Source: Bathymodiolus brooksi (Eukaryota > Mollusca > Bivalvia > Mytilida > Modiolidae). Taken from it: 64,000 nucleotides of DNA. This document shows, one piece after another, positions 1 to 10,900 of the stretch. The notes beneath the pieces were generated by a model. The model searched no databases. It was not told where the DNA came from and saw only the letters and a list, made by a program, of their open reading frames with translations. Position 1 is the stretch's first letter, and every line of letters starts with the position of its first letter. The DNA is taken from contig OY804578.1 of NCBI GenBank assembly GCA_963680875.1, forward strand, positions 104,313,689-104,377,688, written 5' to 3'. A program made the translations under genes and the position numbers.

Positions 1-75
1 CCATTGTATTGTCTGTTCTTCTTCACTATACGGATTCTGATTACCATTTTGTTATCTTCAAACTCTTCTTAAACA
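1..75 (+). repeat. R1 dispersed repeat, 3' fragment
   Basis: CCATTGTATTGTCTGTTCTT followed by a TATACGGATTCTGATTAC and CTTCAAACTCTTCTTA stretch matches the downstream end of R1 at 29457-29525, 34322-34395 and 56835-56905. Truncated by the window edge. Confidence 0.7.
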
Positions 76-588
76 TGTTTAACCATCTGCTGCTTTGATA
101 TGTTTGTTCATAGTTCTTTTTTCAAAATATCAAGTCAGTTAAAGAGCTCCAAAGAGCTCAATGTTTTATGTTGTATTTGTACATTTATATACAAATGTAT
201 ATGCTTCCGACTTTAAAATAAAAATTACTGACCTACTTATTTACCTATAAAACGTGATTACAAAATAATGTCGAGTCATTTCTAACTCAATTTTCATTAA
301 TAATTTTCAGCAATAAGCAATAAAAGTAGAAATTAATGTAATTTATTCTCCTGATGGTTATTTTTCCACAATAATTTCTATTGATTTAAAAACACACAAA
401 AGTTTCGGTTTTTTTCTATGTACTATAATCATAGAAAATTGTGACTAATAATTTATTAAGAAACTATTTTATGGCAGACATGTTAACTCGGTTAATTTAT
501 TAGAATTGGCAGGATATTATTGATATTGCATATGTTTTAAAACACTAATGTAGTGTATGATTGGTTGTCGTCTGCCATTACTATAAAA
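76..588. other. AT-rich intergenic sequence
   Basis: No ORF, RNA gene or repeat family recognised. Confidence 0.5.
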
Positions 589-600
589 TCTGAACATTGG

Positions 601-1016
601 TTGATTGATTGATTGATTTTTGGTGTTTAACACCACTTTCAGCAATATTTCAGCTATATCATGGCGACCAGTTTTAGTGGTGGAAGAAGCCGGAGTACCC
701 GGAGAGAACCACCGACCATGGGCAAGCAACTGGTAAACTTTATCACTTGCGGCTGTGAGTCAAGTGCACCTTTTTTTGCAATTTACAAAACCGGGCGCGA
801 ACCAAGGCCGTATTGGTGATAGGCTTGTATAAATGCCTGTACCAAGTCAGGGTCATTACGGTTTTCACAGTTTTCCGGTTGTTGACTGATTTTGTCTGTT
901 TATATAATTATGAGTTTTGACTTTCCCTTTGTAAGATTGTTCGGAGTTCGGTAATTTTGTTATTACCCTTATTGTTAGGTAATCCAGCTACCTAACCCAT
1001 TGAGCCACCCGGGCCC
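601..1016 (-). repeat. SINE-A, full length, with 12-bp target duplication and a nested insertion
   Basis: On the minus strand the element starts with a tRNA-like head (GGCCCGGGTGGCTCAATG as box A region and a GGTTCGCGCCC-type box B), passes through a core shared with SINE-B, and ends in an ATCA-type tail (599-617). TCTGAACATTGG occurs exactly at 589-600 and 1017-1028, a clean target-site duplication. The head is interrupted at about 833-972 by an R2 fragment. Confidence 0.85.
833..972 (+). repeat. R2 dispersed repeat nested in SINE-A
   Basis: The block from CTGTACCAAGTCAGGGTCAT to GGAGTTCGGTAATTTTGTTA is about 95% identical by eye to 11240-11372. It splits the SINE-A sequence that is continuous at 27811-27835. 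It resembles retroelement 3' ends common in bivalve genomes, but the family is not proven. Confidence 0.7.
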
Positions 1017-1028
1017 TCTGAACATTGG

Positions 1029-1541
1029 CGCAGGTTTTTCATTTCTATGTAAATTGCTAAAAAAACAAATATTTCATTGCAATATATGAACAACTTGGAC
1101 AGTAATTCCCTAAGACATAATTTGCCTTTTTCCTGTGCAAAATACAATCTCGCGAACACATATATATATACTATAGAATAAGCGTATTTGTCATGTATTT
1201 CTTTGTTATTACGTTTGTTACCTTGTACACATTTTTAGATGCTTATCAATTATTTTTCGTATAGGAAAATGCTTCTCGGTGATTCGATCTATATAATGAT
1301 GATCTTTGATTATTATTAAGACCGATATATTTTTCTAAAACTATGGAAAACATGCCCTCTAGTTGATCTCTGGATCTCGAAAAGAAAGAAAATATGTTAT
1401 TGTCCAATAAGGTTTAACAATTATAAGTAAGAACTATAGAGGTACTTATTCATTGTGTTGATATTGATGGAATTGTTGACCATCACTGTTTAAGCTTTCT
1501 TAACTGTGATGGCAATCTAATAATAAGACTTTTACTTTCTT
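1029..1541. other. AT-rich intergenic sequence
   Basis: Only short TA runs near 1160 and a GACCATCACTGTTTA phrase near 1477 that recurs in R4 copies. Nothing codes here. Confidence 0.4.
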
Positions 1542-1545
1542 TTAA

Positions 1546-2113
1546 AGGGGCATTAGCTACGATTTTGACCAAAAAAATTATATGTTTTAGAAATTGGTTA
1601 ATAGCTTTAAAATGATGAAATAAAGGTAAATATTTCACATTAAACAGCTTATCGAACCACTTTTCACCTTTTGAGAACGTAAATTACCATCGATTAGGTA
1701 TTTCCTTGCAAGCAAATAATTTGACCTCGCTTTTTCCGTATGAAACTGACCTTACTAGTGACAGGTAAAAACGATTACTTTTGTATTTTGTCGCTTATTA
1801 ACTGCAAACTTGCATGGTTCTTTGTCCGTAATTAACACCGACTAAAAGCAGATTCACAAAAAATAAGAAATAAGTGCATTGCTGTACCGATTTAATGACG
1901 ATTCGACAAACTCCGTAAACAATGTCGATAATTAATAAGATGGCGTCCATCTCTTGATCGATCTCAAAACACGAGCAGTTGCACGATTTTCCCCCGATGC
2001 GCGTACATTTCATAACATTTATAAGTTACAGAAACACGTTTTAATAAGGCATCAATCATATCTGATAGTTTTTACGGGTAACAAAAATTTACGATTTGGC
2101 AGATAATGCCCCT
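1546..2113. mobile_element. TTAA-type MITE, copy 1
   Basis: A 568-bp element with ends AGGGGCATTAGCTA and, inverted, AGGGGCATTATCTG. It is very similar (roughly 95% by eye) along its whole length to copy 2 at 4970-5536. A TTAA lies just left (1542-1545); the right target copy has decayed to ATAG. No transposase. The TTAA target suggests piggyBac-type mobilisation. Confidence 0.8.
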
Positions 2114-2144
2114 ATAGTATAATTCAAAACTGAGTTTCCAGTTT

Positions 2145-2362
2145 ATTTTGCGAGCAGGTTCTTCCTACCCTTCCGGTGCACCTGAGTTCACCCCCGGTTT
2201 TTAGTGGGTTTCGTGTTACTCGATATTTAGTTTTATGTGTAATGTTTTACAGATTGTTGTTTGTCCTTTTGTCCTTTTTCTTTTGGCCATTGTGTTGTCT
2301 GTCCTTCGATTAACGAATTGTGATTACCCCTTTAGTATCTTCAAACTTTTCTTAGTTGAGAT
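2145..2362 (+). repeat. R1 dispersed repeat
   Basis: Carries the R1 core (CCTACCCTTCCGGTGCACC, then CACCCCCGGTTTTTAGTGGG) and its downstream part ending in TTCAAACTTTTCTTA. Plus orientation. Confidence 0.75.
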
Positions 2363-2894
2363 ATCAGATAAAGACTACATGAGGAGGAGTGTGGTATAAG
2401 GGAAAGGGAATGCTAGCTCCTCCGGAACACTTCCGGATTGTCCCTTTACTCAACACTCTATTTAAGCAGAGTTAATGCGTTCGACTCTTAAACAGACTTC
2501 ATTGGAGTAGAAGTTGTAGACAGGTCACTCGGAGGTTTTATTGTATGTTCCTTGTTATAATACCAGAACGAACGCTTCTTTTAATTTGTATTAAATATTC
2601 TCATATAAATGTATATTGTATGTAGATATTTGATTATTTCTATTGTATATACGTGTATAAATCTGTTAAAATGTTGATAAGAGTTAAACGTATTATGTTA
2701 GACTTTATTCTTTACAATTCCAATAAAATACACATTTAAAGGTATTCTTACAACATTTACCGTTTACCCATGTTGTATTATTATTTATGGTGGGTTTTTG
2801 GGAGGGGAGGGGGGTTAATTATGTCCCGCAATAATATTTTATAGAAATAAAGTAATAAAATATAGTTCTGTTAATCATAATTAGAAAAAAAGGT
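2363..2894. other. Unassigned region; possible solo LTR
   Basis: A TATTTAA box near 2459 precedes a transcript-like stretch, and AATAAA lies at 2722, an arrangement like an LTR promoter and poly(A) signal. No matching second copy, tRNA primer site or target duplication was seen, so this is only suggestive. Confidence 0.2.
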
Positions 2895-2965
2895 GATGGT
2901 CACCGATTCCACTAATATCAACGAAGCCAATAACCTCCTCTCACCTCAAACCAGTAAACACAAAA
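2895..2965 (+). repeat. R4 dispersed repeat fragment
   Basis: GTGATGGTCACCGATTCCAC to CACCTCAAACCAGTAAACAC is related to 51657-51730 and 57412-57485. Confidence 0.6.
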
Positions 2966-3002
2966 ATGACCAAGAAATATGTCATTAGAAATCATGGTCG
3001 TG

Positions 3003-3985
3003 ACTTGGGTGTGTTTTTGTGATTTGTTTGTCCTCGTCCTGCGTCTTTTGTGATTTGTTTGTCCTCGTCCTGTGTCTTTTGTGATTTGTTTGTCCTCGTC
3101 CTGTGTCTTTTGTGATTTGTTTGTCCTCGTCCTGTGTCTTTTGTGATTTGTTTGTCCTCGTCCTGTGTCTTTTGTGATTTGTTTGTCCTCGTCCTGTGTC
3201 TTTTGTGATTTGTTTGTCCTCGTCCTGTGTCTTTTGTGATTTGTTTGTCCTCGTCCTGTGTCTTTTGTGATTTGTTTGTCCTCGTCCTGTGTCTTTTGTG
3301 ATTTGTTTGTCCTCGTCCTGTGTCTTTTGTGATTTGTTTGTCCTCGTCCTGTGTCTTTTGTGATTTGTTTGTCCTCGTCCTGTGTCTTTTGTGATTTGTT
3401 TGTCCTCGTCCTGTGTCTTTTGTGATTTGTTTGTCCTCGTCCTGTGTCTTTTGTGATTTGTTTGTCCTCGTCCTGTGTCTTTTGTGATTTGTTTGTCCTC
3501 GTCCTGTGTCTTTTGTGATTTGTTTGTCCTCGTCCTGTGTCTTTTGTGATTTGTTTGTCCTCGTCCTGTGTCTTTTGTGATTTGTTTGTCCTCGTCCTGT
3601 GTCTTTTGTGATTTGTTTGTCCTCGTCCTGTGTCTTTTGTGATTTGTTTGTCCTCGTCCTGTGTCTTTTGTGATTTGTTTGTCCTCGTCCTGTGTCTTTT
3701 GTGATTTGTTTGTCCTCGTCCTGTGTCTTTTGTGATTTGTTTGTCCTCGTCCTGTGTCTTTTGTGATTTGTTTGTCCTCGTCCTGTGTCTTTTGTGATTT
3801 GTTTGTCCTCGTCCTGTGTCTTTTGTGATTTGTTTGTCCTCGTCCTGTGTCTTTTGTGATTTGTTTGTCCTCGTCCTGTGTCTTTTGTGATTTGTTTGTC
3901 CTCGTCCTGTGTCTTTTGTGATTTGTTTGTCCTCGTCCTGTGTCTTTTGTGATTTGTTTGTCCTCGTCCTGTGTCTTTTGTGCCG
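3003..3985. repeat. 31-bp minisatellite, about 31 copies, in an R5 repeat
   Basis: Almost identical 31-bp units (TGTCTTTTGTGATTTGTTTG plus TCCTCGTCCTG). The flank at 3980-4045 (CCGAATGTTGTCAGTATTTC, then a TTGTCCATT and TTCTCTAATC stretch) is R5 sequence also seen at 21776-21840. Because 31 is not a multiple of 3 and no phase contains a stop on the minus strand, an open frame of 340 codons arises there by accident. Confidence 0.95.
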
Positions 3986-4167
3986 AATGTTGTCAGTATT
4001 TCTACATTGTCCATTGTTGATTGCCCTTTCGCTTTTCTCTAATCATTGACAGTCTAAATTTTTTTTATTTTTTTTTTGTAAAATGAAAGCAGTCGAAGAT
4101 TTGATAAGACAGAAGTAATGGATATACATTCCTAAATTCCACTCATGACTTGACAAGTAGACACTAT

Positions 4168-4424
4168 ACGTCGTGATCGTGATCGTATGGTAGTTGGATT
4201 TACAACTACCTGTGAAATTAGTGCCTATCACCACCAAAGCTGTGAGTTCGAACTCCGTTCATGACGAGATGTACTCGATACAACATTATGTGACAAAGTT
4301 TGTCAGTGACCTGCGACAGGTCGGGGGTTTTCTCCGGGTACTTCGGTTTCCAACACCAATAAAACTGACCGCCACGATATAACTGAAATATTGTTGAAAG
4401 TGGCATTAAACACCAAAAACCCCT
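4168..4424 (+). repeat. SINE-B, plus orientation, just upstream of P450 exon 1
   Basis: A tRNA-like head (GATCGTATGGTAGTTGGATT, box B-like GAGTTCGAACTCC at 4244-4256) followed by the shared SINE core and ending GTGGCATTAAACACC. Its 3' end lies 73 bp before the P450 ATG, so it may contribute to the 5' UTR or the promoter-proximal intron. Confidence 0.85.
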
Positions 4425-4497
4425 AGTAGATAATATACATATATATTACACGAAAAAAGACTCATCAATGTCTTTCTTAACATTGCAGGTCTTTAGA

Positions 4498-4906
4498 ATG
4501 GCAGGTCTACGAGTGCAGAGACTATTATTGCCTGTTCAGACCCATTGGCGAGCATGTGTATACAGATCCTCGATTGCTTCAAACCCGACCCTTGCTGAAA
4601 CAGACACTGACAACTCGCTTAGTAATTTACGAAATCCGGTGAAACCATACAGTGAGATTCCACTTCCAGTGAAACCATCCAGTGAGATTCCACTACCAGT
4701 GAAACCATACAGTGCGATACCAGTCCCAGTGAAACCATACTATGAAATGCCCGCTCCAGTGAAACCGCACAATGAAATTCCAGTAGTCCCAGTGAAACCA
4801 AACCACGAAGTTCCAGAACAAGTGAAGCCATTCAGTGAGATCCCAGGTCCTAAAGGACTTTATGATATACCTTACCTAGGAATGATTTTCCACTTTAAGC
4901 CATTTA
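4498..4906 (+). CDS. P450 exon 1: presequence, decapeptide repeats, proline hinge
   Basis: Encodes residues 1-136 plus one base. The first 40 residues are rich in Arg, Leu, Ser and Thr with few acidic residues, as in a mitochondrial import presequence. Residues 47-117 are seven tandem decapeptides of the type PVKPxxEIPx (4636-4848), with one extra Val codon between units 5 and 6. The last unit runs into the PGPKG hinge and a GLYDIPYLG segment typical of mitochondrial P450s. The donor is A|GTAAGT at 4907. Confidence 0.9.
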
Positions 4907-7900
4907 GTAAGTAAATGTACCGTCAAAATTGTCTTGGTCTTGGTCAAATGATTTTGTGTATCTTCTTAAAGGGGCATTAGCTATGATTTTGACCAAAATA
5001 TTATATGTTTTGGAAATTAGTAAATAGCTTTAAAATGATGAAATAAAGGTAAATATTTCACATTAAACAGCTTATCGAACAATTTTTCGCCTTTTGAGAA
5101 CGAAAATTACCATCGATTAATTACTTCCTTGCAAGCAAATAATTTGACTTCGCTTTTTCCGTATGCAACTGACCTTACTAGTGACAGGTAAAAACGAATA
5201 ATTTGTATTTTGTCGCTTATTAACTACAAACTTGCATGGTTCTTTGTCCGTAATTAACACCGACTAAAAGCAGATTCACAAAAAATAAGAAATATCTGCA
5301 TTGTTGTACTGATTTAATGACGATTCGACAAACTCCGTAAACAATGTCGATAATTAATAAGATGGCGTCCATATCTCGATCGATCTCAAAACACGAGCAG
5401 TTGCACGTTTTTTCCCCGATGCGCGTACATTTCATAACATTTCTAAGTTACAGAAACACGTTTTATTAAGGCATCAATCATATCGGATAGTTTTTATGGG
5501 TAACAAAAATTTACGATTATGGCAGATAATGCCTCTTTAAGATGATAAACAAATTTAGAATAAGACGAACTATTTAACCCATTACATTTTGTGCTTTTCT
5601 AAACGGTGTACAAGCGAATGTGATAAAAAAAAGAATATCGCATTATTTTTTTTATCAACTGAATACTTCAAAACGGAAGCTTAACAATGAAAAAAAAACC
5701 ACCCAACATGCAATTTTTCTGGTATCGGAAGTTTGTTTTTTTTATCTTAAATTGTCATGACATATTTTGACTGGTCATAATTATTGACTAGCGATTAAAG
5801 AAATATTGTAAAAGCAGTTTAAGAAGGCTCCATTCTAATATAATTTTATATCATCACTACACATGCATTAGTCGAGATAACATTGAAATATCAACCTGTG
5901 GTATTTGTACCACTTTAATAATGTTGATAAATATGTATAGAAGTAACTACATACATTGTATCCACCAATTGTTATTATTTCTTATAAAATTAAAATTGAT
6001 AAATGAATGAGTAATTACTGTATTTCTATATATCTTATAATGTGTGGTTCTTCTTGTTTTCTATTTTCATTTTATTTATACGCCATTCGCAAATTAATTA
6101 AAATAGAATTATCAAGTTACACGACACGATGATTTCAAAGAAAAAAATCGTTTACAGAAAGTGTGTATCATTACATTCCATCTGTAATTAAGATGATATC
6201 ATCTCTTCATTATTATATGCCTTTTATACTGCTAACAATAAGAATCTATAGTTCATTTCTATTAGAACTGCTTAAAAAAACGTATTGTTCATTTCTTTTA
6301 GCTAATTATGGACAACTAGAAATGAGTGATGTGTTCGATTCTCTGCATAGGAAATATGGCGACATATTAAAACTCAGAATGGGAGCGGAACATGCCATAA
6401 TTATATCACACCCGGACTATACTGAACAAATATTCAGATTGCCATACAAGCATAATACACGTCTTGAGCCACCAATCCAAGAAATGTTCTACAGAAGAAA
6501 CAAAGTCGTGGCTAAAGGACTCAGTATTCTGTATGTATTGATTACTATTCACCTGTACGTCAATTCCGATTTAACGATATAAAAACTCTCCATATTGGAG
6601 GTGGAAATTGCTGTAGTAATCACGTGACAAATGACAAAATGGGGCATGATAGAAAATATTATACAAATGTGTACTCCCTTCTAAAAGTTATAGATATAGT
6701 TAACATTAATATATACACAAAGAAAAAAGTTAAGCATCCCCATGTTTTTTTTAAATGACAAATGATACGACAGGTATCACGAGATTACTGAACAGATAAT
6801 CTCAAGAACGCAATGGTGACCTGTTAGGACATTACATTGGCTGTAAGAAACCACAAAATAAAATCAAGGAAAATGTTAATTTAATGAATATTTAATCACA
6901 ATTTCACAAGGCCAGTTTTTACAGTAGAACATGTCCATTTTAAGTATTGACCTTCACAGTTCAAAGAGCACGATAAGATTGTCATTTCACTTTCAAGACG
7001 TCACTTATGAATCACTTGACGACATCTATTATTCAAAGTTCAGTACCGGGTGTAACCCCCACGTGCTTGAATGACTGCCTCAACTCTGCGTCTCATCCCT
7101 CCAGCTAGACGTCGGATGTCCTATTGTGATAGCTGCTGCCATTCCCGATGCAATGCTGCTTCCAACTGACGAATGTTTTGCACATGTTTCCCGAGCCAGT
7201 ATACGACGGCCTAACATGTCCCAGATATGCTCTATAGGATTCAAATCTGGGCTCATGGCTGGCCAAGGAACAGAAGTCACGGCTTCGCTTTGGAGGTAGG
7301 CGGTTACTGCTCTTGAACGATGCGGCCTGGCGTTGTCATCCATGTACACAGGCCTTGTAGCTAGTGGGTGGTTGTCGAAATGGGGAACAACAACTGGTTG
7401 CAAAACGTCTCTGATGTACTGCTCACCAGTTAGGTTGCTTTGTATGGTGACTAAATCCAGCTTGCAGTCATGAGAGATACACCCCCAAACCATTACTGAG
7501 CCTCCACTGTAAGGGACAGTTGGCTGGATGTTCCTTGGGGTATAGGCTGTATTTTTGTGTCTCCAAACCCTCATCCGGCCGTCGGTTACATGAAGCAGAA
7601 ACCGGCTCTCGTCTGACCAATGGATCTTGCGCCATGTCCTTAAATTCCAACCACGTCGTACTAAACACCATGCCAAACGTGATCGTCGATGTCGGTCTGC
7701 CAACAGTGAACGTTTAATGACTCTCCTTGACTTAAGTCCCGCTGATTTCAGACGGTTTCTAACTGTTCTTGTTGACATACGTCTATTGGGAAGCCAGTGT
7801 TGTTTGAGTACGGGCCTGGTTGCGAATGGCATCCGTCTAACCAAACGCTGCAATGCCCTGTCGTCACGATCAGATGTTATCCGTGGTCTGCCGGATCTTG

Positions 7901-10900
7901 GCAAGTCTTTCACATTGTTGGTTTTTGTGTGTGTTTTCTCACCAGTCGGCTAACTACAGTATAGTGGTAGCCCATCTAACATCCAATAGCTTTGAAGGAC
8001 ATCCCTGTTGTATGCATGCCGATTATTTGCCATCTTTGTGCTTCTGATATTCGCCTTCGTACCATGCTTACTGAGAATGAATAAAAAAATTAAACACCGG
8101 ACTTAAATACCCAAATTCGAAGCATGAACATACTGAATTTTGAGTAATACGTTAGAGGCTTGGTTCACGTGCATGACTAGTCGATATTAGACATAATGGT
8201 CACACCTGTGTGAGCACATCTTTTTAATGGAACATTGTTCTTGCTATAATCAATATAAATATTAGAATCTAAACTTAGTGTAGCTTATTATGTTTTAATA
8301 TATCAGGGGGTGCTTAACTGTTTTCTTTGTGTATATATATAACTGACATTGTCGAACTAGAATTATAAACTTTTTTGATCAACGAAATACTCGACTGTTT
8401 GCATTCCAATAGGGTAGAAGAACACGTTACATTTCGACGAGATGCTTTGTACAAAATTAACACGCTTAGATGGATATTTATTGTTACTAGTTAATGGTTT
8501 GTACTGTTGCTTTGGCTATTTTTCTTTTTGGTAACGCGAAATCTCTTTGGAAATATATTCTGTACGTTAATCACAGACTGGCACACATAGTAAAATCTTA
8601 TGAATTTGAAAGTAAATTCTCTATGATTGCTATGTGTTTCCAGTTTAAAAAGAAAGTAATAATTGCTATATTTCTTTTCAGAAATGGCCCCGAATGGGCA
8701 AAGCTTAGGAAACCAGTCCAAGATAACCTGTTACGACCGAAAACAGTGACCAATTACGTGCCATTAATCGATGGCGTCGCAAATGATTTCATTAAAAACA
8801 TTGTAGGAAATACTGAAATAACCGATTTATATTACGAAATGATGCTGTACACTTCGGAAAGTAAGTTGAGAGGGTTAGGGTTATGTTGTTGAACGCCACT
8901 TTTAACAGTATTTCAGTGATACGATATCGTGGCGGTCAGTTTTATTAATGGATGAAACCGGAGAAAACTCCCGACCTACCGCAATTGACTGCAAATTTAA
9001 TCTCATAATGTTGTATCGAGTACACCTCGCCATGAGCGAGAATCGAACTCACAGCTTTAGTGGTGATATGCATTGATTGCATAGGTAGTTATAAATCCAA
9101 CTATCATGCGATCACGACCATGACGACCTCCAAATGTACATCGAAAGCAGCATGTAATGGAGTAATACATCAAGTATACACCTACCGTAAATGTAACCAA
9201 TGCGAGATGTGTCGGAACGAAATGTCTGAAAACCAGTAAATATTCAAAATTTTTGAGAAAATGGAATATAGCTAAATGATAGAGAAACCTGAAAAAGCAA
9301 TAAAGAATGGACAGTCCAGAGACACAGACAACATTGGGCACACAAGACACAAAGCGAAGACAAACAAAACAAAAGGGACAATCAAGAATGGACAGTCCAG
9401 AGACACAGACAACATTGGGCACACAAGACACAAAGCGAAGACAAACAAAACAAAAGGGACAATCAAGAATGGACAGTCCAGAGACACAGACAACATTGGG
9501 CACACAAGACACAAAGCGAAGATATACAAAACAAAAACGCAGCACAGAAAACAAAAAAAAAGATAAGCAACACGGACCCACCAAAATAATCTCGCGAAGA
9601 GTAAGCAGTTGGTTATTATGTGCTAAGCACATACACGACAATCACTACAACAACTTAACATCAAATCGTCAAGAATTAACTTCCGCTTCCTACTCAATTA
9701 GAGTGAGTGGGTGATTGTTGTTTAACGCCACTCAGCAATTTTTCAGCTATATCATGTCGACAACAAGTTAATTTTCAATGAGATGATGATGAGGTCCACT
9801 TTGTACTAGATCAACTCGCTTAGTTGGTACTTTATAGTGCTAGCTCATTGAAACAGCAGTCCGCGGATAGATATGTCGCAAAACTCGGACACATTATCCT
9901 GATTTCGAGCCAACCAGTCTTTGCCCTTTCTCCTTAATGCTGCGTTCTTAGCGGAGTAGCACCAAATACCAATATTATAGTCTTTGGTGTGACCCGATCG
10001 GGGCTCGAACACACAATCCACTACACTCAAGGCGAGCACGCTAACCATTACACCACCAATGCGGTTCCCGCTCAATTGAATGCATACATTAACAGAATGA
10101 TGACAACAACCGAATGCTGTCATTTGAATCTGTTGGACGAGTGTTAATCTTTGAGATACGATGGACTCTCAAATGACCAAATAAATCAATGAAACCTGAT
10201 TCACTACGCCACAGAATATAGTCCCCTAAGCACTCGATTTTCAGCCATTGGAGGATCAATCCATGGATCATTATACCACGGATCTATATACATACCACAC
10301 AATGTCACTGCGATTTAGGTACAAATAATTAACAAATCAACAATAAAGCAATTAGAATGAAATGGTGGCATAATAATTAATAAACACGTTATATCTTAAT
10401 TTTTCAGGCGTTGGTATGGTGACTTTGAACAAAAGATTTGGATGTTTAAACGGTACATCAGAGATAGAATTCTATTCTTTGTTCGATAGGATATTTACGA
10501 TTTATCATGAAGCATATTTTAAGCCAATACAGACTTTTCGATACTTTAGAACAAAGCAATACAAAGAATTTGAGAGCAATCTTCTAATCGTATATGAGTA
10601 AGTAGTTTATTTATGTAATATTTATATAATTTTGTATTTCTATCAATATTTTATATTTTTACCTAATATGGAGGGGGCCGTCGTGGTCGTGATCGTATGC
10701 TAGTTGGATTTATAGCTACCTATGCAATCTGTGTCTATCACCACTAACGTTGTGAACACTGTTCAGACGAGGTGAACTCGATACAATATTATGTGATAAA
10801 GTTTGTCAGTGACTTGCGACAGGTCGGTGGTTTTCTTCTGGTTCTGAGGATTCCTCGACCAATAAAGCTGACCGCCATGATATAACTGAAATACATGTAT

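Noticed and set aside
1150..1180. TATA-box promoter at a TATATATA run
   Set aside because: Simple TA repeat with no nearby exon.
2992..4014. 340-codon open frame on the minus strand
   Set aside because: It is a translation of the 31-bp minisatellite read through all three phases; no phase has a stop, so openness is automatic.
7520..8047. Plus-strand frames over the intron 2 element
   Set aside because: They are antisense shadows of the Tc1 transposase remnant.
8870..8885. Interstitial telomere repeat
   Set aside because: The two TTAGGG-like units are the 3' tail of a SINE-B copy and recur at other SINE-B copies.
8494..8892. 132-codon frame as an independent gene
   Set aside because: Only 8682-8860 is coding, as P450 exon 3; the rest is intron read-through.
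9057..9714. Overlapping open frames of 96-194 codons on both strands
   Set aside because: They arise from the 81-bp minisatellite (multiple of 3) and R5 repeat; no domain and no codon-level constraint visible.
9990..10072. Functional tRNA gene on the minus strand
   Set aside because: The tRNA-like head continues into a SINE-C body that recurs at 23803 and 56265.
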